A stretch of DNA of 64,000 bases, taken from NCBI GenBank assembly GCA_947069175.1, contig CAMTDV010000022.1:33357476-33421475 (forward strand), in the 5' to 3' direction. Of this stretch, positions 11,382-21,059 are shown piece by piece; the stretch's first letter is position 1; every line of letters starts with the position of its first letter. This stretch comes from Scalesia atractyloides (taxonomy: Eukaryota > Streptophyta > Magnoliopsida > Asterales > Asteraceae). The translations under genes and the position numbers were made by a program. The notes under the pieces are model-generated. The model made no database searches and was not told the origin of the DNA. It saw nothing but the letters and a program-made list of their open reading frames with translations.

Positions 11382-11600
11382 TTATTCATTTTTTTAAGTT
11401 TCATTTTGTTTTTAATGTTTTAATTTTATTATTTATATTTTAATTATTAACATTATTATCTTAACTTTATTTATTATTAAATAATAATAACAATATAATA
11501 AATTTAAAACTCTCAACATAAATGCGTAACGAACATCATACGTATAATTTAATTACAAAACGGAGCGGGTTTTAGAACCCGTTTTTCGTCAAATGTTACA

Positions 11601-13024
11601 ACTTTAGCTGAAATGCAGACATTAAAAGAATTCGTTTTTAGAAGTGATTTTATCATAAATGATTTAACTGAAAGATTAGAAACAAAATAAAAACAATAGA
11701 TTGCAAATCACGATCGATAAATGAAAAATTAGCCAAAAGACACTGATTGACATTAAAAATTGCCAACGTCTGAGATACGTGAAGGATGGGATTGGGTACA
11801 AGGATAAGCTCGGAAACGAATCTTTCCTCCTCCGTACAACAAAAACTATGTACCTATGCTATCTCCTCATCCTAATAATGATTTAATTAATATAAATGAT
11901 CTTTTTGCTCAAAATGTCTCTTACGAAAATGACAAAAATACTAACATTTCTGAAAGTAATGCAGATGTGTTTGAGCGTAAAGAAGATGTGTGCAATGAGC
12001 ATGATGACTATAGAGGATCGAAATAGGGATAGGATATTCGGGCGATAGTTATTCCCCCATTAACTAATTCGCCTGGAATTGTAATAAGAAAAACAGTACT
12101 TCTATTCGGGATGACTGTAATAGTTTGACTAGGATGGATGACTGTAATGGTCGTGTGCCTAAATTTAACATTCGGGATGACTGTAATGGTCGTGTGCCTA
12201 AATTTAACATTCGGGATGACTGTAATGGCCATGTGCCTACAATTTAGACCCACAACCACGAGAATGTAGTGGTTGAATGTCATGACTTAAATTATACCTT
12301 TTGTGATGAAAAAGTTGTGTGTGAACCTCTTGTGTTTGTTCCTGAATTAAAACAAAACAGATTTGGGAAATTCCTCACAGTGGAAATTCCAGAATTTGTT
12401 CCATCTAACACAGGTAAATCAGAGACAGACCGGAAATCAATGAAGACGGTAGCATCAAGGACTCATTCACCGCAACTTCAGAAGATGATGGAGAAGATTT
12501 CAGCTCTTTTAATGATCTCGGTTCAAATGAATCAAGTAAAGAACAAGAATCAGATTTTTCATCAGACACAGACAATGACGAAGATTGCTCAGATGATGAA
12601 ATCGCATTGACAAGAAAATGAAGAAAGTCGAAAGTTCAAGCTACATTGCATCATCAGACAATGCTTCAAGCAAACTCAAAGACTCTCATCACATACATCA
12701 TCTTCACACGCGGCATCTACCAAAAAGAAAAGAGCAAATTGCAAACGATGTTTTCGCTGTGGTCATTTAGGACATACGGCGAAACATTGCAAGAGCAAGA
12801 AATTTTCTGAACCTAAACAAGATCTTCTCAAAAGTTTCACCGAGAAATTTGATAATTTTAAGAAATCAGTCAAAAACATAGTTTATTCAACATGTTTTTA
12901 GAAAAGAAAAGATATTCTCGTTCAAAATCATGATAGATTAAACTTGAAGCAAGTCTGGGTTCCAAAAACTAACTAACTTGTATATATTTTTGTTTGTTGT
13001 TGTATAACATAATAAATTGCAAAA
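11601..13024 (+). pseudogene. Element B gag-pol linker, second half, with second zinc knuckle
   Basis: The linker frame of 3255-3741 resumes at 11601 and stays open to about 11690. Later fragments are split by stops. One piece is the acidic stretch 12269-12610. At 12749-12790 lies an intact zinc knuckle (C-F-R-C-G-H-L-G-H-T-A-K-H-C), after a basic K/R run. This is the second knuckle of B; the first is at 3079-3120. A short tail leads to the protease at 13050. The region 12102-12246 holds a 39-bp in-frame repeat. No enzyme activity is expected here; the knuckle would bind nucleic acid. Confidence 0.75.
12102..12246 (+). repeat. 39-bp in-frame minisatellite in element B linker
   Basis: Two near-perfect 39-bp units at about 12170-12246, one related unit before them, and a partial unit at about 12104. 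They encode a 13-residue repeat with the core D-D-C-N-G-R-V-P-K-F-N. A period of 39 keeps the frame. Confidence 0.8.
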
Positions 13025-13580
13025 ATGGCTTCGAATGCTCATGGAATACATTTGGCACGTGGACAGTTGATGCTCAAGGTATATGACCGGATTGCAGGAA
13101 CTCCTGAAGAACTTTCGATTCGTCGACGGGGACTTTGTATCTTTTGCCCTAGATGAAAAGGGAGGAAGATTGTTGGAATGGGAGACGTCGTATCTGAAGC
13201 ACTTACATTGGAGAACGTCAATTATGTACCAGAATTGTGTTACAATCTCATGAGCGTATCACAAGTCTACGACAAAGGAATATCGGTGTTGTTCAACGAC
13301 GTGGAATGCCTATTTCTCAAGCCCGAATACTCCGTTCCTGCCGAAATGATTATGCTCATAGCTCCTCGTCGAAACAACACCTACATTCTCAATATGAAAA
13401 ACGCAAAATCCAATGAGCATATGACATGTTTGATCTCCAAAGCGTCAGAATCGGAATCACTGCTTTGGCACAGGCGGTTGGGGCATGTGAACTTCAGAAA
13501 TATGAATAAACTCTCTAAATTAAATCTAGTAAGAGGTTTACCAATAAAAGAATTTCCTTTTTCAGAGAAAATGTATCGCA
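13025..13580 (+). pseudogene. Element B protease site and GAG-pre-integrase domain
   Basis: The protease signature is at 13056-13090 (W-H-V-D-S-stop-C-S-R-Y-M-T-G). The catalytic Asp and Ser codons are present at 13062-13067, but the Gly codon has become TGA (13068-13070). Downstream, 13178-13580 is open and reads the GAG-pre-integrase domain, including N-V-N-Y-V-P-E-L and the zinc-binding L-L-W-H-R-R-L-G-H-V-N motif at about 13460-13495. The change in the active site alone would destroy the polyprotein. Confidence 0.85.
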
Positions 13581-14830
13581 TGCGCCCAAGGCAAGCAACA
13601 CAAAAAGCCACACAAGCCCAAGGCAGTGAATACGATAACCACACCATTGTAATTGCTGCACATGGATCTCTTTGGGCCTATCAGTGTTTAAAGTTTAGCT
13701 AAAAGATCTTACTGCTTGGCGATTACAGATGATTTTTCTCATTTCTCAGGGTTTACTTTCTTGAAGCAAAGAGCGAAACCGCATCCATTCTTCATACCTT
13801 CATTCCTATGATCGAGAACGTCATCAAACTGAAGGTCAAATCAATCAGAAGTGATAACGGTTCTGAATTCAAAAATCAGATGTTAATCTCATTCTACAAA
13901 GAAAAGGGAATTCGCCTTTAATACAGTGCAGCCAGAACTCCTCAGCAAAACGGCATAGCAGAACGGAAGAACAGAAAGCTCATTGAAGATGCTCGAACTA
14001 TGCTCGTAGACTCCAAGCTTCCTATCATCTTCTTGGCAGAAGCAGTCAACACAACATGCTATGTTTTGAATTGAGTTCTCATCGTTAAACGTCATGGAAA
14101 AACTACCTATGAACTTCTTTTCAAAAGAAATCCTCTGATAGATTTCTTTATACCATTTGGATGTTCTTGTACACTCCTCAACACTAAAGACAATCTTATC
14201 AAGTTTGAAGTAGTTGGTGATGTGTGCTACTTCATGCGATATTCATCTACTCAAAAAGCATATCGGGTCTATAACAAACAAACCAAGATGGTGCTTGAGT
14301 AATACTACGTCGATTTTCAAGAAGGAAACTACACCAACACTAGAAGTTCTCCCAACTGGTTTTATGATGTAGATGTTGTCTTCAACACCTTCGACATTCC
14401 CGAACCTATTCCTGAAACCCAACCCACTAAAACCACTCAAGTGGAATCACTGTTTGATTCTTCAGACATTGGACTCACCCCTTTCACTACTCGTTTCACT
14501 CCCTTTTCAGCCGATCCAATCCTGCCTATGGATGAAATTAATGGGGACACTTCGTCTGAGAACGCATCTGAAAATGATGCTTCTTCCTCACAGACGAATG
14601 TGAATGAACCAACACAGGAAGATGGTACACCCATCATCTATGTCGATGAACACTTCACCAATCTACCTCAACAAATTGAAACCCACATCAACGCAGGATA
14701 CAAGACAAATCGGAATCACCCCCTTGAGAACGTAATTTGTTCCATGGAAGACGGTGTACAAACTCGTGGCCAGACATACGTTATCAAAAAGGATTGTATG
14801 TTGCCTTCTATCACAATCTGTACCAAATGA
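13581..14830 (+). pseudogene. Element B integrase and its C-terminal tail
   Basis: Integrase core readable in shifting frames: C-A-Q-G-K-Q-H (zinc-binding end, about 13578-13600), H-M-D-L-F-G-P (first catalytic Asp, about 13660), S-D-N-G-S-E-F (second Asp, about 13850), and T-P-Q-Q-N-G-I-A-E-R-K-N (catalytic Glu, about 13935-13975). The A-Y-R-V-Y-N motif of the region after the core lies near 14262. The acidic tail at 14441-14830 is open and leads to the RT. Stops at 14074 and 14302 and several frameshifts inactivate it. Confidence 0.85.
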
Positions 14831-15533
14831 TATCGAAGAAGCCATTCAAGACTCCAGCTGGTGCAAGCAATGTAGGAAGAACTATCTCAGTTCAGGAAAC
14901 TTAAAGTATGGGAATTGGTTGACTACCAGAAGGGATGTTCCCGATCGGAATAAAGTGCCTATTCCGTAACAAAATGTATGATCGTGGGGTGGTTATAAAG
15001 AACAAGGAAAGATCGGTGGTTCAGGGTTTTTGATAAGAGGAAGGGATTGACTATGAAGAAGTTTTTACTCCGGTAGCACGTTTGGAAGCTAATAGCATAT
15101 TTTTGGCATATGCTTCATACAAAAACTTCAAGGTGTTTCAGATGGATGTGAAGAGTGCGTTTCTATATGGGAAGCTGAAAGAGGAAGTCTATGTTTGTTA
15201 GCCTCCTGGATTTGAAGATCCACATTTCCCTAAACGATACTATAAGCTTGACAAAGCTCTATGGTCTTCATCAAGCTCCTCGAGCCTGGTATGAAACTCT
15301 GTCAACATATCTTTTGGAATGTGGATACACAAGAGGTAAAATCAACATGACTCTCTTCACTAAAAGGATCGGAGACAATGTGATGCTGGTTCAGATTTAT
15401 GTGGACGATATTATTTTTGGGTCAACCGCTGAGGTGCTATGCAAGGAGTTCGAGAAAGTTATGAAGGCAAAGTTCAAAATGAGCATGATGGGGGAGCGCA
15501 CATTTTTCTTGGGATTGGAGGTGAAGCAATGAG
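14831..15533 (+). pseudogene. Element B reverse transcriptase
   Basis: A copia RT in several frames. The M-D-V-K-S-A-F-L-Y-G motif with the first catalytic Asp is near 15142-15171. L-Y-G-L-H-Q-A-P-R-A-W-Y-E-T lies near 15260-15300. The Y-V-D-D box is intact at 15398-15409, followed by I-I-F-G-S. The open part 15191-15532 ends at a TGA after the L-G-L-E-V-K-Q motif. The upstream part (14831-15190) is badly shifted, so no active RT is expected. Confidence 0.87.
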
Positions 15534-16319
15534 AAGATGGAATCCTCATTCATCAAGCCAAATACATCAGGGATATTCTTGCTAAGTATAATATGAATGA
15601 CTGCAAAACTGCAAGCACTCTTTTCGCATCTCAAACCGAGCTCACTCTAGATCCTCAAGGAAAGCCTGTGAACAAGGCCTTCTACCGCTCAATGAAGGCT
15701 CGTTGATGTATCTAACCTCAAGTAGGCCTTGTCTACATCTGTGCACATTTTCAGACGAATCCCAAAGAATCTCATGAGATGACAGTTAAAAGAATCTTTC
15801 GCTATCTGAAAGGAACGCCCAAGCTTGGGCTTTGGTATCCAAAAGATAGTAACTTTGATTTTCGCTTATTCTTATAGTGACCATGCAGGTTGTAAAGTTG
15901 ATCGGAAGTCAGTCTCAGGAGGTTGCCAATTCTTAGGAAATCGTCTCATATCGTGGCAAAGCAAGAAGCAGACGCCAGTGTCCACCTCTACTGCTCAAGC
16001 TGAATACACGGATGCTTACAGTTGCTGCTCATAAGTTCCCTGGATACAAAACCAGTTGCTGGATTATGGAATCAACATCATGAAGACTTCAATATTCATT
16101 GACAACGAAGCATGTTAGGAAATTGTGAAGAATCCAATTCATCACTCAAGAACCAAACATATCGAGATTCGCATTCACGTGATTCGAGATGCATATGAGA
16201 AAGGATACATTCAAGTGGTGCCAGTGGATACCACGCAACAGAAGGCTGACATCATCACAAAGCCTTTGACAAGACTCGTTTCAGTTGGTAACCTGGTTGG
16301 AAATGATCAATTTCCTTGA
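15534..16319 (+). pseudogene. Element B RNase H region, end of pol
   Basis: The typical copia end of pol: L-K-G-T-P-K-L-G-L-W-Y-P (about 15805-15840), Y-S-D-H-A-G-C (about 15873), G-G-C-Q-F-L-G-N-R-L-I-S-W-Q-S-K-K-Q (about 15920-15970), S-T-A-Q-A-E-Y, and K-N-P-I-H-H-S-R-T-K-H-I-E-I-R (16128-16172). The gene ends at 16317-16319. A stop at about 16114 and shifts near 15705 and 15860 break it. It degrades RNA in RNA-DNA hybrids during replication. Confidence 0.87.
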
Positions 16320-16368
16320 GTGGAAATGAACTTTGCGGTTATAAATGGTTGTACATACTCTATCTTTT

Positions 16369-16403
16369 ATTAAAATATATACATATACATATTATATATA
16401 TAC

Positions 16404-16443
<40 letters not shown>

Positions 16444-16447
16444 ATAT
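16369..16447. repeat. AT microsatellite
   Basis: A run of TA and TATACA units of about 80 bp, just after the end of B's pol. Confidence 0.9.
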
Positions 16448-16534
16448 CGCTTTTCTAAATAAACAGTATCTTAAAATTGTGCCCATCAAAAAGATTTTAT
16501 GTTTAATTTAAATTTATATTTTCAACAAAATTTT

Positions 16535-16545
16535 AAGGGGAAAGA
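16535..16545 (+). promoter_or_regulatory. Internal polypurine tract candidate, element B
   Basis: AAGGGGAAAGA follows AAATTTTAA shortly after the RNase H stop. D and F have a purine run in the same place (28229-28240, 50896-50905), in addition to the 3' tract next to the LTR. Confidence 0.5.
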
Positions 16546-16789
16546 TATCCAGAAAATATGTTGATCTCTTGTTTGACACCTGTCATTAAAGAAATGATAA
16601 AAAAACTGCTAACACTTTGTCTTTTGTTGAAACAGAAAAGAAAAGAAAAAACGAGACGTGGTGTAAATAAATTGGGGTGCCAAGCAACGACGTGTCGGTA
16701 GATTCAGCAATACCAACGAGTAAACTGCGATTAGGTGACAAAACATAGCGCTTACACAAAAGTTCTGGAAACCCACAATATTGTGTTGT

Positions 16790-17240
16790 CTGTGGGTAAC
16801 ATGTTGCGGCATATGGCTTAATGGTCTTAAAACTTGCATTGACAGATTGCCAAAATCTGAAATTTCGGGTCTTTATATTGTCTTATCATTCGGGATATAA
16901 TAGTTGCTCTTCTGTTGCATCCAGAAATATGCAGACCTAGACACGATTATGATATCTTTTCAAAAAGAGCCAAAGAGGCCAGAAACCCAAAAATTGAAAA
17001 AGCTCAACTAAACGAGCCAATCAAAAGAGATCATACCAGAATGAGGTATGTGCCTAACCCTAGTCAGGACAACACTGGTCTCTCTAATGGCACGAAAGTG
17101 CATACCTGTTCACCAATGCGCTGATCTTGTATCTTTTAAAACGAATGAATTCAATATACTCACTTGTTATGATGAAGCTTTGTGCATACCTTGATCGCGG
17201 GGGTATGTCCTGACGTGGGACTCACGGGCATAATATTCTA
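16790..17240 (+). other. Conserved pol-ORF3 spacer module, element B copy
   Basis: Non-coding stretch aligning by eye with D (28496-28925), E (46776-47230) and F (51066-51185 plus 61821-62165). Conserved blocks in order are GTGGGTAACA; GCATATGG and TGGTCTTAAAACTTGC; GGGTCTTTATATTG; GGGATAT; TTCTGTTGCATCC; ATGCAGACCTAGACAC; GTGCCTAACCC; GTGCATACCTG; AATATACTCACTTGT; and a hairpin-forming block at 17185-17207 (CATACC..GGTATG). No frame is conserved across the copies, so the constraint is not on a protein. An excellent splice-donor-like GAG/GTATGT lies at 17043-17051. Confidence 0.8.
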
Positions 17241-18475
17241 ATCATCTAGCTTGAGTGGGGGCCACCGCAATTCTTGTCAATATTACCACAACATGATAAA
17301 ATGCTCACCAAAAGCATGTTGAAAGAAGGATGCATGGATTTAAGAGGACAAACATACTGACAGTTTTTCTTGTACCTCGATCATTTAAGATTTAAAATAA
17401 TAAACTAACAAGTGTTATCAGTATGATCTTTTGCAGCAATGTCACAAGAGTTTCAATCAAAAAGAAAATTGTGAAAAGGAGGTCCCTCGGTTCGAAAAAT
17501 GAATATCGGTGTCAAAATTGCGAATTTTTTATTTTCTTAAACCCGTTTTTGATTTCTACACTAATTTTAGCTTTAAAAAGGGCACGTTTTTCGAAAAAGT
17601 TTAAGATTTTCGAGCGTATTTGGTTTCGATTTCTTAACTTTGAAGAATCCTTCCAACTAAACAGGGGCGGCGTAATTATCTAGCCAGCGTAATTAATAAA
17701 TACGTTGGCAGATATTTTTTTTGTATATATACTTATTCAAATTTTATTTGCAAGTTTCTTTTCTCTCTTATCTTATCATCTTCATCTTCAAAACATCAAA
17801 CAAAAACCCTTCACAAACAAGTAAAACTGATATCATCAAGTATTCGATATACATTGCGGTATGTTTTGATGACTTGTGTACATTGTCGAACAATCCTGAG
17901 TCATTAAAGAAACCGGAAATGATCTGTGATCAAAGTCTGGATCGGGTTTTGAGGGTTTTTGAAAGAAACCCTTGAATACAGCTTAGTTAATTTGAATACG
18001 GCGTATTTGAGTTGAAGGCGGCGCACTCATTACAAATCAATGAGTAGCGAATTTAAGTCTCGAACGCGAGTTCAAGCAACCGGCGTATTTGACAAATACG
18101 CTGGGTCATCCAGTGAAAATGAATATCTACACTGATTGTAGTCTCGAAATGAGACTTAAATACGTGACCCTATCCCAGCATAATTGCCTACAATTTAATC
18201 AAATCTCAGCGTAAATAACCGGTGTAATTAACTAAGTCTTGTAAATGTCCCGGCGGATTTAATTGGTTCAGTTAGCGTAGAAAACTTTTTCTTCGGCGTA
18301 TTTATCAGTGTACTTATAAATTGTTTTATTTTTACTTTTATTCATTTTATTTTCCTTTTATTTTCTTTTTAAATGATATTGTAAATAATTTTATTAATAC
18401 CCTGTATATATCTTAACTAACTAACAATTGTGTTTCAAAACCCGGATCTCACTTGACTCGTTTCCATGTCTCAGA
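17241..18475 (+). other. Element B pol-ORF3 spacer, motif cluster and splice acceptor
   Basis: No supported ORF. From about 17660 to 18320 it is dense with the element's own words: CGGCGTAATTA, CAGCGTAATTAAT, AATACGTTGG, CGGCGTATTTGA (twice), AAATACGCTGG, CAGCGTAAATA and CGGCGTATTTAT. The same words fill B's 5' leader. It ends with a pyrimidine-rich stretch and CAG at 18472-18474, one base before the ORF3 ATG: a good 3' splice site with a TTGACT branch-like word about 20 bases upstream. Confidence 0.7.
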
Positions 18476-19999
18476 ATGGCTCAACAGATGACCTGGGATG
18501 GAATGAGAAAGCACAATCAGCCCATTACACTAGTTCTTCCAGAGCCAGACTTTGAAGATGTAATGGAGTGGTTGTCCAGAAGCAAGATTAGTTTCGCTAT
18601 TCAAGCAAATCCGAAGATCTATTGCATTCACATAGGAGAATTCTGGAGAACAACAAAAGTGAAAACCATAATTCAAGTCAAGGGTATCACAGCAACGGTA
18701 TGAAACAAAGATAAAAGGTTACGAAAGAACGAATACGAAAAGTTCTCAGCCTCGGAGACAAGTCAAGTGACCCAATGAAGCTGAGTAAAGAGGCAGTGCT
18801 AGAAGGATTCCCTAGAATGAACTCTGTCGGTGATTTTTGAGGAAAGAACAAGATAAAGAAGACTGGCCTAACAAAATATTGGAGATTCATCTTACACACA
18901 TTTTGCATGAGCATCTGTCACAGAAAAGGTGGGTACGACGGTCTCAATCTGGTATAGTCAACGACAATGCTAAATCTGTACCAACCAGCCATTCAACATC
19001 TCTGGCCTAATCTTCTACTGCGTGGTCGACAATGTAAACAAAGGTGCATGGGCCATGTAGCCAAGATTCATAAAACTGCTTATCGACGATCAGCACAAGA
19101 ACCTGCCTCATGATGGAAATCTGTACCAATTTCAGTTGCGTAAAGGTAGACAACTTACTAAGCTGAAGACAAAGCAGTGGGTCATGTTACACCACTGGAT
19201 GTACAGAAAAGAAAGACTTCCACTCGTTCTTGCTGCATACAACAAATACCGAGAGGGTGTAAGGCAAGCAAGAGAAAGACAAGAAAAACAAGCTGTTGAA
19301 GAGGAAGAAGTAGAAGTTGAAGAGGAAACACCGCTAGCATGCAAACGGAAAGATAAAGGGAAGAAAGTGGTAGAAGGAGAACCCACAAAGAAGAAAAGCA
19401 AGAAAAACTCCTCAAACCTAGAGCGGATTATGGGTGACAGCATTCATGTTGGGTTAACTCAAGAAGCAATCGAACAAATCCAAGCCATTCATGCAGTCAA
19501 AGAAGCCGAGAAAAGAGAAAGAAGGCTAAAAAGGAGAGAAATGACTGAGTCAGAAACACCTATTGTGGTGACATCAGAGCAGGAACAATTGGATTAGTTT
19601 GTTGAAAGCCTAATCGCTGATCCTACAAAAGTAACTCCAAGCAAATCCCCTGCACACAAGAAAAGAAAAACAAGAGAGGGGTCTTCCAAAGATGCTCCAC
19701 CTAAACCGACCTCAACCACTCAAGTACCACCACAACGAGTTCCAACAAGACCCTATCCAAAGAAAACGAGAAGTTTCCTGCTAAGGAGTTTTGTCTTTTC
19801 TAGAATTAGGTTAATGACACAAACACACTAAGAGAGAAGCTGGAGGAATAAAGAAAGAAAAACAAGGAACTGCATAACTACGTGTCTAAGCAAACTGAGT
19901 TCATAAAATTTCAACAAGAAGGAATAGAGAAATTGACGAGATGGTGCAGGATCTATACACTTCAGCAAATCGAGAACCAAAATACACAAGTGAAGATAT
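18476..19999 (+). pseudogene. Element B ORF3, first part (cut by element D)
   Basis: ATG at 18476, right after a splice-acceptor-like CAG. The first frame (18476-18703) has the ORF3 signature K-I-S-F-A-I-Q-A-N-P-K-I-Y-C-I-H-I-G-E-F-W. It matches D (about 30390-30460) and F (about 63210-63275). After frameshifts a homologue of Y-W-R-F-L-x-H-x-F-L-x-C-I-S appears near 18880-18925. 19136-19597 is a Lys/Glu-rich helical part, with a Pro/Thr-rich basic part after it. D is inserted at 19999/20000 (target GATAT, 19995-19999) and the frame continues at 33318. ORF3 is the extra gene of Sirevirus-type elements, often called env-like. I see no signal peptide or membrane span, so an envelope role is unproven. 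Confidence 0.75.
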
Positions 20000-20324
20000 T
20001 GTTGGGCCCCTATCTATAAGTTTACACATTAGAGTTGCATTTTGGGCTAAGGGTGTAGGAGTGGGCTTCCTAGAGCCTTATGGGCCTAGGGTTGTAATTA
20101 GTGGGTTTTGAGATTAGTATAAATAAATGTGTTGGGGTTAGAATTTGGGTTGCTTGTTAATTTGTTATTCACACTAAAGCTAGGGCGATATCTTGTATCA
20201 AACACCATTCGGTGTATGCAAGTTGATTAATTGGAGATTGTTCTTGTTCTGTTCATCTAATCTTTCTTTTCTCAATCGATTAGTTGTTGTGATACTGTGT
20301 ACAGATCCGAATTGGAGACCTACA
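20000..20324 (+). repeat. Element D 5' LTR
   Basis: 325 bp, TGTTGGGCCCC to CCTACA. TATAAATA at 20118-20125 is the likely promoter. It contains TGGGCC/TGGGCT words (site II type) upstream of the TATA box. Confidence 0.94.
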
Positions 20325-20326
20325 CT

Positions 20327-20339
20327 TGGTATCAGAGCC
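20327..20339 (+). promoter_or_regulatory. Element D primer-binding site (initiator Met tRNA)
   Basis: TGGTATCAGAGCC, two bases after the LTR end. It is complementary to the 3' end of initiator Met tRNA. Confidence 0.92.
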
Positions 20340-21059
20340 TGTTGTTTGATACAGGCTCTCGGTGTCACGGACTGAAGAAGAACTGTTCAGATCTCGAAGA
20401 ACTGTTGCTGTTAGTCATCTCGGAATATCAGTGTTGAAGAACTATTGAAGATTGCTGCTGCTTTCTCATCTTGGACTGCTACTGTTCCGAGAAAACCGAA
20501 GGAGATTCAAGCAATTTGGATCCGGATCATTGAAGATCCCGAAGAACACGAAGAAGATCATCCATCTCGGATTGATCCTTAACACTTGTTCATCGGCCTT
20601 CTCAACAACCTTATCCGGATTACTCGCATTCCGGATAAGGATAAATGTTTAAATTATCTTGTGTTTATTTGTTTGCAGGAATTTTGGAATACTGTTGATT
20701 TCAGATAAGGGTTCTTATTTCGGATCAGGCTCTTATTTTGGATCAGGCTATTATTTCGGATCACCTCTCATCTCGGATTGGCATTCATCTCGGATCTCTT
20801 GCAATTCAGATCATTCTCTATTTCGGGATTTCATCTCCATTTCGGATTGACTTTTCATCTCGGATCAAGAAAGCATTTCGGATTCATCCGAGATAATGTT
20901 GTTGTGTCTCTTATAGCATTCCGGATTACTGTTTCGGATTACTGTTTCAGATTCTCATTTTGGACCACTATCTCATACTCATTAAGGACTGTTCATAATC
21001 AGAAATTTAAATTAACTTTAATTTTATTTGGTAAAATTTAAAAAAAAATCAACACTTAC
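20340..21059 (+). other. Element D 5' leader with scattered TTTCGGATC motifs
   Basis: Leader of 720 bp. From about 20570 to 20950 it holds more than ten copies of (A/C)T(T/C)TCGGAT(C/T) or TTCCGGATTA, for example TATTTCGGATCAGG, CATCTCGGATC and CATTTCGGATTC. The same words fill D's own pol-ORF3 spacer. An acceptor-like TTTATTTGTTTGCAG ends at about 20678. Short open frames such as 20659-20850 only reflect the repeat. The gag ATG is 21060. Confidence 0.75.

Larger units (their letters stand above)
3742..11600 (-). mobile_element. Gypsy (chromovirus-like) element C, gag-only derivative
   Basis: Two direct LTRs of about 2.3 kb (3742-6041, 9321-11600) flank a gag gene read on the minus strand. 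An initiator-Met-like primer site sits next to the right LTR. The target duplication is ACTT, or ACTTT if one T was lost from the run at 3738-3742; the copy after the element is at 11601-11605. Nearly all of pol is missing: only about 260 bp of its 3' end remain (6042-6303), followed by roughly 0.8 kb of unrelated DNA. The element is closely related to G but of a different subfamily. It cannot move by itself. Confidence 0.9.
9321..11600 (-). repeat. Element C 5' LTR (right copy)
   Basis: 2280 bp, starting TGTCACACCC and ending ATGTTACA on the + strand. It matches 3742-6041 closely, with small indels. The minus-strand TATA box is at 11032-11041. It carries the same four tRNA-like units as the left copy. 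Confidence 0.92.

Noticed and set aside
12008..12283. Minus-strand ORF of 91 codons with repeated T-V-I-P-N-V-K-F
   Set aside because: It is the antisense reading of the 39-bp minisatellite in element B's linker.
16369..16447. CRISPR-like or structured repeat
   Set aside because: It is a plain AT microsatellite; no spaced repeats of the CRISPR kind are present anywhere in the window.
18687..18914. Minus-strand ORF with a hydrophobic stretch, possible small membrane protein
   Set aside because: It is antisense to the ORF3 domain of element B, which aligns with D and F on the + strand.
20659..20850. Small + strand ORF with F-G-S-G repeats
   Set aside because: It arises from the TTTCGGATC motif swarm of D's leader, and its frame is not kept in relatives.
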